Source of the DNA: Galaxea fascicularis
Taxonomy: Eukaryota > Cnidaria > Anthozoa > Scleractinia > Euphylliidae
DNA: 64,000 bases
NCBI GenBank assembly: GCA_948470475.1
Contig: OX419336.1
Location: 29,226,505-29,290,504 of the forward strand
Direction: 5' to 3'
Positions within the stretch are counted from its first letter, which is position 1. Each line of letters begins with the position of its first letter. The notes under the pieces were generated by a model. That model did no database searches, had not been told where the DNA came from, and saw only the letters and a program-made list of their open reading frames with translations. Of the stretch, positions 41,374 to 52,113 are shown piece by piece. Position numbers and translations under genes: made by a program.

Positions 41374-43794
41374 TCAAGTGTTTTCGGCAATTTCAATTTT
41401 TATCGGCTTTGCAACAAATCCCAAAACTTCAGATGATGATTCATGCACTTCTTGTTCAGAAAGTGATTCGTCCTCTTTAGGTTTTCTATCCTCACTGTTT
41501 TTCTCTTCCGATATTTTTCCCAGAATTTTTGCTCCTCCAAAACCTTTTCGCCCATCTTTCCCACCACCACTTACAGATTCTTCCCAACCTGCACCCCCTC
41601 CTCCGCCAGTACTCCAACTTTTTCCTGCTTTACCCTTTCCTTCTGATACACCATTTGTGGCCTTTCCAGCACCACCTTCACTAGTTCCTCCAACTGCACC
41701 AGCAACTGTTCCTGCCTCTCCTTCTACACCCCCGCCAGCCACACCTCCTCCACCAGCAGCTGCTCCATCCTCACCACCAGCAACTGCAGCTCCTCCGGCT
41801 CTGCCATCTCCACCTAAACCCCTGCCTGCCTCTCTTCCACCCCCACCAGCTGAAGCTCCAACACGTCTGCCTACACCCCCTCCTGCCTCTTCTCCCCCAG
41901 CTCTGCCACTTCCAGCTGCAACTCCACCTGCCTCTCCTCCACCCCCACCAGCTACATTTCCTCCAGCTCCACCACCTCCAGCTGCACCACCACCTGCTAC
42001 TCCACCAACCCCACCAGCTGCACCTCCTCCACCCCCAACAGCTACTGCTCCTCCAGCTCTGCCACCTCCAGCTGCACTTCCACCTATCACTCCCCCAACC
42101 CCACCAGCTGCACCTCCTCCACCCCCAATAGTTGCACCCCCTCCTCCCTTTCCTCCTCCAGCCCCACCAGCTGCACCACCTCCTCCAGCTCTGCCACCTT
42201 CAGCTGCACCACCACCTGCCATTCCCCCAACCCCGCTAGCTGCACCTCCCCCACCCCCAACAGCTGCACCCCCTCCTCCCTTTCCTCCTCCAGCCCCACC
42301 AGCTGCACCACCTCCTCCAGCTCTGCCACCTCCAGCTGCACTACCACCAGCAATTCCCCCAACCCCACTAGCTGCACCTCCTCCACCCCCAACAGCTACA
42401 CCTCCACCACCTTTACCTGCACTCCCTCCTCCAGCCCCACCAGCTGCACCTCCTCCTCCAGCTGCACCACCTCCAGTTGCACCCTTACCTGCCACTCCAC
42501 CAACCCCACCAGCTTCACCTCCTCCACCCCCAACAGCTCCACCTTCTCCAGCTCTGCCACCTCCAGCTGCACCCCCACCTCCTCCAGCTCCTGCTCCACC
42601 ACCTGCACCCCCACCTGCAGTTCCCCCACCCCCACTAGCTGTAACCCCTCCTGCACCAACAGCTGCACCCCCTCCAGCTCCAGCTCCAGCTCTGCCACCT
42701 CCAGCTGCACCACCACCGGCTACTCCCCCACTCCCACCAGCTGCACCTCCACCCCCACCAGCTGTAACCCCTCCCACACCAGTAGCTGCACCTCCACCAG
42801 TTGCAGCTCCGCCTCCACCTGCCTCTCCTCCTCCACCAGCAGCTGCAGCTCCACCTTCAGCTACACCCCCTCCCGCACCAACAGCTGCACCAGCTGCAGC
42901 TCCACCTCCACCTGCTTCTCCTCCTCCACCAGCAGCTCCTCCTCCAGCTCCACCACCTCCAGCCATGCCCCCTCCCACACCTCCTCCTCCTCCTGAGCCT
43001 GCTGATGGTGGAAGTCCAAGCTGTTCTGTTAACCAAGATGGTAGCCAAAGTTTCGTCTCTTGACCAGGTGGTGGTGGCTTTGGAACAGGCTTTGCCACAA
43101 TCAACGTTGGCATCATCCATACATCTTCAAGTTTTTTCCCACCAGAGTTGCAGCAACAAGGACAACACGGTGGCATCATACAAGACTGAGGCTGGCAGGG
43201 TAGGCAATCAGAGCATGAGCAGCCACATGCTGAGGGATTAAAACAACTACCACCGCCTCTCCCACATGGCATAAAACAAATTGATCCGCTCGCTCCTGAT
43301 GAATCACTGGACTGATCTCCTTCTGTCTTTTGTTTTGGATTTTGTTTATCACGTTCTCTATTTGTCTTGGTTTTTGGGATTATTTTAGGTTTATCCCATT
43401 CAAATTCGTTTTGCAAGTTATCTCCAATCATCTTGTTGCTTTCTTCGTCGTTTTCCTTCTCATCAAGCGTTTTTAAGGCATTTTCCAAGATCGTGTACAG
43501 TCGTTTGAAATATACTCTCGAAATCTCGTGAACTGGACCTTCTGGTCTTTCCTCTTCCATTCGTTTGGAAACGGAGAACCCATCGCCGTTTCTTTCGATC
43601 AACAAAATAAAGTTTGGCGAATGCCTTGCGGTACTGGCTGTCCTCAGGACTACTCCGTTAAAACCTTTGATTTGTTGTAAAAGTCTGTAAAAGTTGATGT
43701 AGCCATTCTTTGGAGATCTGGCACTAAATCTTTCGGCGGACACTATTGTTATAGAAGACGTTAATACCAAAAAAATCTTGAACACTTCACACAT
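41374..43794 (-). CDS. Secreted protein with Cys patch and Gly/Ala-rich silk-like domain, 806 aa
   Basis: The start is the ATG at 43792-43794: the longer open frame begins upstream with a non-ATG codon, and a TATAAAG at 43907-43913 places transcription start near 43880. Residues 1-20 are a signal peptide (FKIFLVLTSSITIVSA). Residues 21-120 look folded (NGYINFYRLLQ, then FKRLYTILENALKTL). Next are a Lys/Glu linker, a Cys-rich patch (CFMPCGRGGGSCFNPSACGC and CCPCCC), a Pro/Trp segment, and about 400 residues built from GGGGGAAGGVGGVAGGGAA-like units. The tail of about 50 residues is acidic. The N-terminal layout parallels the neighbour at 44686-45267. The silk-like repeat suggests an extensible or fibrous extracellular material; this is inference. 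Translation from the opposite strand gives a long Pro/Ala frame, judged a shadow. Confidence 0.85.
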   Translation of the reverse strand: MCEVFKIFLVLTSSITIVSAERFSARSPKNGYINFYRLLQQIKGFNGVVLRTASTARHSPNFILLIERNGDGFSVSKRMEEERPEGPVHEISRVYFKRLYTILENALKTLDEKENDEESNKMIGDNLQNEFEWDKPKIIPKTKTNRERDKQNPKQKTEGDQSSDSSGASGSICFMPCGRGGGSCFNPSACGCSCSDCLPCQPQSCMMPPCCPCCCNSGGKKLEDVWMMPTLIVAKPVPKPPPPGQETKLWLPSWLTEQLGLPPSAGSGGGGGVGGGMAGGGGAGGGAAGGGGEAGGGGAAAGAAVGAGGGVAEGGAAAAGGGGEAGGGGAATGGGAATGVGGVTAGGGGGAAGGSGGVAGGGAAGGGRAGAGAGGGAAVGAGGVTASGGGGTAGGGAGGGAGAGGGGGAAGGGRAGEGGAVGGGGGEAGGVGGVAGKGATGGGAAGGGGAAGGAGGGSAGKGGGGVAVGGGGGAASGVGGIAGGSAAGGGRAGGGGAAGGAGGGKGGGGAAVGGGGGAASGVGGMAGGGAAEGGRAGGGGAAGGAGGGKGGGGATIGGGGGAAGGVGGVIGGSAAGGGRAGGAVAVGGGGGAAGGVGGVAGGGAAGGGGAGGNVAGGGGGEAGGVAAGSGRAGGEEAGGGVGRRVGASAGGGGREAGRGLGGDGRAGGAAVAGGEDGAAAGGGGVAGGGVEGEAGTVAGAVGGTSEGGAGKATNGVSEGKGKAGKSWSTGGGGGAGWEESVSGGGKDGRKGFGGAKILGKISEEKNSEDRKPKEDESLSEQEVHESSSEVLGFVAKPIKIEIAENT

Positions 43795-43906
43795 GTCGAT
43801 CCATATCCTTTTTCTTTCTCGCTTCCACGTCGCTTCATCTTTTCTATAGTTGATGTGAAAAGATTTCCTCCTTCCCCATGTTTTGACTTCCACCACAAAA
43901 CATCCG

Positions 43907-43913
43907 CTTTATA
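43907..43913 (-). promoter_or_regulatory. TATA box of the Gly/Ala-rich gene
   Basis: TATAAAG on the minus strand, 113 nt before the chosen ATG, would give a 5' UTR of roughly 85 nt. Confidence 0.55.
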
Positions 43914-44685
43914 TTTTAAATAAAGGGTTCGATATCTTTATAAAATGTCACGAGCTATTGAACAACTAAACGGCAGGTCGCGGCATTGTTAGAGACCATA
44001 GAATCGTCAATAATTCATGATAAACGTTTTACTGATTTCTTGCGGACTTTTTTCATTTTGTCTTTAAATTTACTTTAAAAAATAGATTGTTCTATTTGCA
44101 CTAGCGGAAGAGACTGTATGCATCCATGTCGCCCATTTACTGGTCCATTCCAAACAAGCTTTACCCAACCGAAACCCAAAACAAACATCTCTGAAACAAT
44201 TTCTGAAGAAGACGAAAACGGCTATTGTAGGATATCATTATCAAAGTAGCCACCATGTGGCTCATTGATGTAGCTATCTCGTCCTAATGTTTCTCGCGTA
44301 GATAATTAGAACGCCTAGCATGCGGATAAAGAGAACGGCAATTTTCGCGTAATTCTTTCAGGCTAGTGCCAAATATGCGATCACAACAAAAACAATTGTC
44401 AGGCATATTGAAATGTACAGGTTTCCGCCTGTATACATCAATGATTTTAATTTTTGACGCAAGTTGAATTTTACCTCGCGTTCATTCTCGCCTTTAGACT
44501 CTCTTCTTAGCTTAAAGGTCCGGCCTGTATTGATTAAAAGAGCTGAGCTTTAAAAGTGAATACGCAGTTTCCACGACATTCGAATTAGTTTAATTTGATA
44601 AGGCTGATGATCTTTGTTGTGATTACAACTTAACTATTCCTGACCTGTATTAACAATTTACAGGCGTACCTAAAAGCAGTAATGG
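43914..44685. other. Intergenic between genes 3 and 4
   Basis: AT-rich with no convincing exon. It should hold the 3' end of the 44686-45267 gene. Confidence 0.6.
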
Positions 44686-45267
44686 CTATCTCCTTCGCCT
44701 ACCAAGATAAATACCATAATGGGGATTTCCACATTTTGCTTTCGGCTTCAGTGGCTTCATCTTATATTTAGGAGGTGTGTATTTGACCTTGTACATATTG
44801 AATGGGCGCATCAGACAGCATCCTCCACAACCCCAAGGGAAAAAGCAAGGTGGCTTAGGCTTAATCTTGGGTTTAGACTTTCCTTTTGGAGACTTGTCGT
44901 TCAGCTTTGAGGTGACACCTTCTTGCTTACTAGGACTTAATTCCTGCAGACTGCCCAAGGCAGTTTGTAAAAGTTTACAAACTTTTTTGAGTTTTTCTGC
45001 ATCCAGAGTTCTTGGGAAGACATTGCTTTTACTGGGAATTGACGCTATTTGATCTATTCCTGAGGTCTGGCCTTTTTTCTCAGTGTTCAATAACACATGT
45101 CTGATTTCAGCCCTGCTTAACGGCGATTTCAAGTTCATTCTGTAAAACACACTAATTCCCCCAGCATGTCTTTCTAAGTTGTTGGAGGCAATGCTGTAAT
45201 CGAGGAGAGAGAAAAGAGGCAGAGTAACCAAAATAATGCCAATCGACAGATTTCCAAGACAGGCCAT
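44686..45267 (-). CDS. Small secreted Lys/Pro/Cys protein, 193 aa, neighbour-related to gene 3
   Basis: ATG at 45265-45267. Residues 1-28 form a signal peptide (LSIGIILVTLPLFSLLDYSIA). The middle (residues about 35-115) parallels the N-terminal region of the 41374-43794 protein: FYRMNLKSPL near the start, and a later helix LKKVCKLLQTALGSLQEL. A Lys-rich linker follows. The end has CFFPWGCGGCCLMRPF and PPKYKMKPLKPKAKC. The last motif matches PPKFEFKPLKP of the Cys-rich genes at 48287-58547, so this gene bridges the two groups. It ends in RRRR. A weak phase-1 donor (CTTG|GTAGGC) just before the stop leaves room for a spliced variant, but no exon was confirmed. Function is unknown. Confidence 0.8.
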   Translation of the reverse strand: MACLGNLSIGIILVTLPLFSLLDYSIASNNLERHAGGISVFYRMNLKSPLSRAEIRHVLLNTEKKGQTSGIDQIASIPSKSNVFPRTLDAEKLKKVCKLLQTALGSLQELSPSKQEGVTSKLNDKSPKGKSKPKIKPKPPCFFPWGCGGCCLMRPFNMYKVKYTPPKYKMKPLKPKAKCGNPHYGIYLGRRRR

Positions 45268-48200
45268 CTTCTAACCACTGGTATTTTGCATCTAGACTGT
45301 CATGTGCAAGCAAAATATTCCCTTTGTTCTTTCAGCAGGTTACTCTCACCGCAAACAATAGAGAACCATCAAGCATGCTTACCATCTCTTATGAGAAAGA
45401 CAAGACAAGTTAACTGTTTTAACGTTTCAGTGAGTGAACTCTCTCTTTTCTTCCTCTCAGATGGGATTTTTCCGAACTAGGATAATTTATCGAAAACCGT
45501 CAGCACATTTGATTAGACAGGTTGATTACGAAAGCTAAAAACTGTTAACGGTAACTATTTTTCTTCGGCTAAAAAGAACAAACAAACAAAATTCAGACCG
45601 TTTAAAAGTTGATAGGTTGATAGGCAATGCAAAACTTTGACTCTTAAGTACCAATGAAGGCGCCTGAGTCCAAAGACGGTTGTTATTTGGATAAAAAAAA
45701 CTACTGCTGGTTTGTATGTGACGTCATGGCGGCTATGTTGGTTGGTAAGAACAATGGCCTGTCTCCACTGGGGACTAAACTTAATTTTTGTGCAAATTTG
45801 TATTGTTTTGACCTTGAAACATGGCCGTCTTTTCACGTGGGTGAAAACTAAGAATTCACCAGGATTTCATTTTGACACGGAATGGAAGATAGAAAGTATA
45901 AGTAACAAGCGTTTCTACTTTGCAGTTAAATTTGTTCATAAAATTAATACCAGTTCATATGAACAGATATAATTCTGAGCATCCAATAGTGAACGATAGT
46001 TTTGTCTTGAAATGATGCTTATTTCACGATTCACACATTTTCTTTTGTTATTTAACAACGTTTATTGAACTTAAAACCCTGTAGAAGATCCAACGAACTG
46101 AAAGTTCGGGGAGGGCGTGATCGCGTAATATGGAAAAGTGGGACTATTAATGATGGATTTAGCTGTGTACATTCCTCGTTTATACAAACCCCTCGAGTAA
46201 GGGATTTATTAAAACAAATCCCTGAAACGAAGGATTTATACAACTCAATTCCTCATTAATAGTTTGCGTTGCGTTGCAATGAAACCATCGCTCTCCTTGA
46301 CGAAATCCATACTTTCCACTGGACCTCAAGTTCCATCAATGGTTTCATCTACAAAAGTAGTCCACTACAAAAAAATTCCTGGAAAATAACCGAAGTAGCG
46401 TAGTAAATGCCTCTTTTCATAACAAGGTCTTACAGTTTAGAGTCTTGTATAAAGATTGAAAGCAGCAGGTCATCCTACCCCTTAATAAATTTCCAACTGT
46501 CTGTATCGTTTAGCTCCACTTCACGTTTTATTGATTCAAACCGAGTGGTTCAGGTTTTGGCACGGTTTTCCCACTGTCGATTGGCGATTAATTAAAATGT
46601 GAATCGTAGTCCCAAGTATCTGGGTGTTGCCGATGTTTTTTCAACGTCCTAAGATCTTTGATCTTTGATCTATGAAGCTATTAGCTAAGGCCGATCTCGC
46701 TGTGTTAATAACTTTAACACTGATAGCAGAGGTGCGAAAAGCATAATGGTCTGATCTGGGTCCTTAAATCAGTTCTTCAAGCGTCATTTTTAAATAACAG
46801 CTGTTTGGCCGCTTGTCAGTGAGGTATTGCACCACAGTGAAAATGCCACACATTATGTCCCCGAAACCGTCAAAACCGTCGCAATCGCCACCACCACCGC
46901 CAATCGGCAGCACCACTTAGGCCAAATCCCCAATGTATTTTTGGTATGGCAGTGACAAAGAAAGTTGCTCCTGTGAGTGTTTTAGTATTGACATCATTTT
47001 TTATCGTTATTTCTTAGTTATTGTATTAGCGGACAACTTTGTACAACTTAAGTTAAAAAAAATAGTAAATTATCAAGTAATTTTGATTTCATCAGCGTTA
47101 TTACCCATTTTATCATCATTATCCATTTTTTTCTTAATGTTAGCTTTGCAGTTTCCATGGAATTATGTAAAATGATGAAGTGAAAAAGCGTTTAGCAAGT
47201 AAAGTGACGATAATGACATGGCAAGGAAAGGTGCCACCTTAATGTCCATGACAATGTGGTAGCGAGTTTGCTTCGTCCTTGGTGACCCCAATGCAGGTGG
47301 AATCCATGTATGTAATATGCGTACTAAATTACTTTGCTAACAACAAAATAACTCGCAAACAAAGTTCATTTAGAAACACTTTATTCAAAGTTTCTCATTA
47401 AGAATGAACATAACATGAAGATTTTGTTTTATTTGGTTTCTAAGGGCCAAGTCGCACTAGAGGACAATTTCAGATTTGTCCAGGACAAATCTGACTTGAA
47501 ATCGGCCAGTGACAAAAAATTTGTCCGGAAAGGTACAGTCGCACTTGAGAACAAAATCTGTGAACAAAACATCACACCATGCTGTGATGAATGAAGAAAA
47601 ATGAGAACGTGACCAATTTTGCCGCGAAGTCTATAGCATAGAGACTCTGCTACATATCACCTGTCAAATCATTTCCGAATTAAAACACCATCGCTATTGT
47701 TTTCCAAAATTTGTCTCAATTTGGCCTGCTCCAGAGGTAGTCGACGGTATCTTTGAAGTTTGTCCGCCCGTGACCAAATTTTGTCCTTTGGTGAACAAAC
47801 CGGTCGCACTTGGTTTTTCATTGTGATGACAGATTTTTGACATAGATAAACAGTTTTGTCCTCTAGTGCGACTTGGCCCTAAGGAATGCAGTGTCTCATT
47901 TCTTGAAAATGAAGATCCTTCCCGTCTTGTTAGAAAAGATCTGATTGAAAGTTATATTGCATGTCGAGTAGCAAAGACTGGTTTCACTCGTGGAGTTAAA
48001 AATCACTGAAAAAGATAAAAGCATAATCAATTTTTTATCAGTACAATCTGCTTTCTTTGTTTTAAGTAAGATCAATCGTCTCTTGAAATAATGGACTCGT
48101 TCATTCACATTCACATTCCATCCCCCAGTGCTAATTTTACTTTCCGACGTCTATATTTTTACTTCAAGACAGTCATAAAGAAGCGAATCTCAAGGCAGCA

Positions 48201-48286
48201 TTCATTTAGCTGAATAGGTTATATTTTTGCTTCACATTGCTTTCAGTTAGGTCTGTCACTACGTACCTTAACCGGTTTCCCTCTCC
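45268..48286. other. Intergenic, one MITE, no gene
   Basis: About 3 kb of AT-rich sequence with only short frames. The only recognised content is the PIF/Harbinger-like MITE at 47441-47882. Confidence 0.65.
47441..47882. mobile_element. PIF/Harbinger-like MITE with TAA target duplication
   Basis: Terminal inverted repeats of about 24 bp start GGGCCAAGTCGCACTAGAGG at 47444 and end with the exact reverse complement at 47879. A TAA trinucleotide flanks each side (47441-47443 and 47880-47882). A 3-bp TAA/TTA target duplication is characteristic of PIF/Harbinger elements. The interior of about 390 bp is non-coding and rich in TTTGTCC/GGACAAA, including a hairpin CAGATTTGTCC/GGACAAATCTG near 47470-47492. 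Intact ends and an exact duplication suggest a recent insertion. Confidence 0.85.
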
Positions 48287-49054
48287 TTAAAACGGTCTTG
48301 GGAAAGGTGCGCCATTGTAGAATGGACTAGTGATTGGGGCATAGCCATAACTGTAAGGTGTCGGTAGAAAGGTAGAAGGGCCTTCGTTCATTAGGCTTCG
48401 CTTTACTGGGCCGCCATGAACTGCAATGTAAATTGAAGAAAAAACCTTTATATATTTAACGCAGGATGTTTAAGCAATTTCCACAGTCATCTCAATGTTA
48501 TCGTAGAGATGTTCAGTTTCCAGAGTATCCTGTGATTGATTCCTTGGCTGACTTTAAGGGTGAATACAGCCACAGTAGACCCAGAAAATGTACAATATTC
48601 GCTATTATGTGCTATCATCTCTTGGCAGACCTCCGTGTTTGCAACTATTTGCTTCTCAATTCAGACTTACGTGTTTTTTTGAGGCAGTGGTGCCCACAAG
48701 CCGTGTGATGACTGTGTGGTGATGGGCAGTGGCAAACAGGTTCTGGCTTCAGAGGTTTGAACTCAAACTTGGGTGGAGTACAGGTGCAGCAGCAAGGCCA
48801 CATGCATGGCCACTTGCATTTTCCTGGTGGTGTCTTCTCCTTGCAGCACTCACAGCCAGGGTTATTAACACTGGCACCAAACACGCAAGGGAATGTTATA
48901 CCCGGGCAACAGCCGGTATTACATCCGGAGCAGGTTACTGGTGGGTAGAAGCCTCCCTTGCAGTTGGAACACATGGTACCTCCAGCGCACCAGTCGTTTG
49001 TCCCACAGCAACCTCCACATCCATAGTCATAGCCACCACAGTACTGACGTTTTT
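48287..49054 (-). CDS. Cys-rich secreted protein A (5' exon not found)
   Basis: Exons seen: 48671-49054 and terminal 48287-48420, both entered in phase 1 (TTTTGTTTTCTAG acceptor; ACAC|GTAAGT donor; TTTACATTGCAG acceptor). The first starts at a KRQ dibasic site and encodes CGGCCGTNDWC, MCSNCKGGF, TCSGCNTGCCP, a NNPGCECC segment, then KCKWPCMWPCCCTC and PPKFEFKPLKP, and a His/Cys end. The terminal exon encodes GGPVKRSLMNEGPS, then a Tyr/Pro/Phe tail ending APFPRPF before TAA. I infer KR cleavage separates a Cys-rich core from a Tyr/Pro/Phe tail. No signal-peptide exon could be placed between 49055 and 50221. Protein B (50222-51120) is a close paralogue. Confidence 0.75.
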
Positions 49055-50221
49055 CTAGAAAACAAAATGTGAACACGTTCTTAATTTGTCTTTAGATTTT
49101 TTTTATGAAATCTCGATCATGTTTACAGTATATAATTGGCTTTTAGAGTGGGGCGTCATTCTCCGTCATTCTGGCTCCCATGGAGAGCAAGCAGAAGAAA
49201 AAATAGGCACTACATGATACACGATGCATACGTTCCGTGTAAGCTTAGGAAAAAAATAATAGAACTTAATAGCAGATGTCATCAACTGCTGTCGAGTCTT
49301 TGTATGATATCGTGAAAACATTTTTTCTCTGAGTTGGCGACATGCAGTACGTTCTTTCGCCAAATCGATTAATTCATAATAAACCGTTTATTGTTACAAG
49401 ACCAGATAGCTGATGTTCGGTCAAGGCTAAGGGGTAAGAAAAAACTGATGACATTCAAACTCTTTCAGCGTAGCATATTATACCTCCACACCACAAATTT
49501 AGTTCAATGTAAAAAGTATGAAACATAAAAAAATAGATGGACAAGATTGCATCGTGTCTCAACACAACGGATACCATAACGCTAGAAACGACAAAGACAC
49601 AAAAATCGTATTAAATCTCTTCTCAATTTATTGTGCAAATTCGTCTTTAAAATTTTGTAAACAATCACTCGCTGAGCAAAGCGATATACATGAAAAGTTT
49701 TGTTTTTTTGTGTTTTCAGGTTATATTTTTGTTATTTCTTTCTAAGCATAAGTTCTGTATGGTGATGCAATAAATCTTTCTTCTGTTGTCATTGGTTGCA
49801 CATTCCTTGGATAATTTGAAGCCATGCTATGCCATCGCTGGACACCTGATGCCACTCTATCGAGCCACGTCATCTGAAAACATAATTAAGAAAAACCTTC
49901 AACACAAGAAAAACGATTTACTGGGATATCAGCTACACAACCCTGCCGAGTGCACTGTTATTTTGACTTGTATTTCTGATCGTTTCCTTCTTAACAAAAT
50001 AGCTTACAAAATAGCAATTTCTTGGTGACTGTATCAAACCAATGCGGTCCTCATAACGGGCAATATAAGTTTGAAATACGTATATTAACTCGAAAGGGAG
50101 ATTAAGGGATCTTTTTGCGTAATTTTTGATAAGGGCTAATAGATTTAGTTGACATCAAATCTCAAATAAACTTGTCGAAACCAATGAATTATTTGGCATG
50201 AAAAGTACCTTTCTAATCTGT
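49055..50221. other. Region between Cys-rich genes A and B
   Basis: The missing first exon of gene A should lie here if gene A is independent. A minus-strand frame starting ATG near 49232 is hydrophobic (SCSAYFFFCLL) but reaches TAA without a usable donor. Another minus-strand frame (49745-49873) after TTATGTTTTCAG reads 42 codons in phase 0; its owner is unknown. Confidence 0.5.
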
Positions 50222-51120
50222 TTAAAATGGTCTTGGGAAAGGCATCATAGGGACTCCATAAAAGAATGGGTTGTATACTTGTGCGTGGCCGTAAGAATAT
50301 GGAGCTTGCATGTAAACAGATGGCTGCTCTTCCATCAAGCTTCGTTTCACGGGGCCTGGCTTAGCTGGTAGAAAAAGAAGAAAAAATGACTGACTTTAAT
50401 AGAGGGGAACGTTTACTGTTGGATATTACCTTAATGTATTCGATCTTTTTCGTGAGCAAGAAGAGGAAATGTAATCTGGGACAAAGGTTTTTTGACGTTT
50501 CGATTTCATTTTGAAACAATTTACATTTTCATGCAATCCTCGTGAATACAGCAGGAAAGAAGTTAATCAGGGAAGGATTTTTTTCCGTTGATTCTATTCA
50601 ATAAAAAGAAACAATTGCAATTTGTTACATGTTCTTTTGAGGCAGTGGTGCCCACAAGCCGTGTGATGACTGTGTGGTGATGGGCAGTGGCAAACAGGTT
50701 CTGGCTTCAGAGGTTTGAACTCAAACTTGGGTGGAGTACAGGTGCAGCAGCAAGGCCACATGCATGGCCACTTGCACTTCCCGGGTGGAGTCTTTTCCTT
50801 GCAGCACTCACATCCAGGGTTGTTGACAGTGGCCCCAAACGCACAGGGGAAAGTGAGGCTTGGGCAGCAGCCAGTGTTACATCCGGAGCAGGTGATTGGG
50901 GGACCAAATCCTCCCTTGCAGTTGGAACACATCGTTCCAGGAGCGCACCAGTCATTCGTACCGCAGCAGCCTCCGCATCCACCGCATCCACCGCATGCAC
51001 CGCATGCACCATGACCGTAAACTCCCCCATATGCACCACCACAGCCTCCTCCCATGTAGTCACAGCCACCGGAGTCAAAAGCATCTCCGCATCCTCCGCA
51101 TCCGCATCCGCATCGCTTCT
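50222..51120 (-). CDS. Cys-rich secreted protein B (5' exon not found)
   Basis: Exons seen: 50629-51120 and terminal 50222-50364, phase 1 at each boundary (CTTCCATTCTTCCAG acceptor; ACAT|GTAACA donor, weaker; TTCTTTTTCTACCAG acceptor). The first exon opens with EKRCGCGCGGCGD, a Gly/Cys/Tyr block longer than in A, then GGCCGTNDWC and the same core as A, including KCKWPCMWPCCCTC and PPKFEFKPLKP. The terminal exon has PGPVKRSLMEEQPS and ends MMPFPRPF. It is almost identical to A through the 3' part of the core exon at DNA level (142 bp), which points to a recent tandem duplication or conversion. No signal-peptide exon was found up to 52113. Confidence 0.75.
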
Positions 51121-52113
51121 CTGGAAGAATGGAAGTCAAACAAGACAAAATGATACAAAAATAAAACAGCAAAATATCCGTTGTGTTTCGATAATGACCA
51201 TATTTTAGACGTGATACTCTTTTTGTACTGGAAAAGAAAATAGCATTGTGCGACTTAAAGAAAACAATTCGACCAACGTTAGGGGATTATTTTAGATGTC
51301 ATTAACTTCTTCGTTAATAAACCACTATTTTAGTGTATTACTCAAGCTAATCGCATGAGACTTATGCTTACTCCGCGCTTTAATTAAGCGATACAGTTAT
51401 GTAAAAGCCTTTATCACAAATGTTATGCGAACCGTTTACGCTATTTAAGTGCCACTTCATAAGTTAAGTGAAACAACCATGATTTGTAGCGCTAAATGTT
51501 TCTTTATTGCACATTTTAGAACTCGTTTATTCTTCTTCTTTGTCGTTTTCCTGCGAGTGGTGCAAGTGTTTTTCGTATATAAACCTGTTACTTCGGGTGT
51601 ATAATCAATTTTTTTGTCCTAACTAATCTTTTTTTTTTTTTTACAATCTACTAATTTATCTAAAGCGTCTATTAGTCCTCTAATCGATTTTTGTTTTGTA
51701 ATTTGCATTCTACTTCGGTGTTAGCGGTTATGTCCCCCATCGTAACCTGTAAGAAAAAACAAAAAGTAAATTAATGGCGATTATGACCCTTTTATTATTT
51801 TGATTTAAAAGAATCTTTGCCTCACGGAAAGCAATTATGCGTAATTTAGATTCCTTGTCAGCCAGTCAGTCAGTCAGTCACCCAATTCACTCAGTTTGTC
51901 AGTTGATCAACTAGTAAATGAGATAATCCATCAATCAACAGGGTCAGTTATGAACCAGCCAATGAACATTTTATATTTCAGTTTGATGTTGTACTATCTC
52001 ATCTTGTTATTCTAGAGATTTTACTCCAGTGCGAAGATGCAACTCAATAGACTGAAAAATTCGGCACACATTTAAGATTCTAAGCTTTCTTCTCGTCGTA
52101 AAACTTACTGCGA
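51121..52113. other. Region between Cys-rich genes B and C
   Basis: No signal-peptide exon for gene B is recognisable. A strong minus-strand acceptor (TTTTTTCTTACAG, near 51748-51760) is followed by seven codons and a stop and could be an alternative end for gene C. A TTTATT (minus AATAAA) near 51790 could serve as gene C's polyadenylation signal. A tetranucleotide run (CAGT)n lies at 51862-51880. Confidence 0.45.

Noticed and set aside
41312..43063. Long plus-strand Pro/Ala-rich open frame
   Set aside because: It begins with a non-ATG codon, has no signal peptide and mirrors the Gly/Ala repeats of the minus-strand gene, which has a signal peptide, TATA box and a related neighbour.
49745..49873. 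Minus-strand 42-codon frame after a good acceptor, ending in SPYRTYA
   Set aside because: Phase 0 does not fit the phase-1 Cys-rich genes and no upstream exon was found; it may belong to an unrecognised repeat.
51576..51583. TATATAAA on the plus strand
   Set aside because: No plus-strand gene follows; as a minus-strand promoter for gene B the sequence is weak and no signal exon lies downstream.
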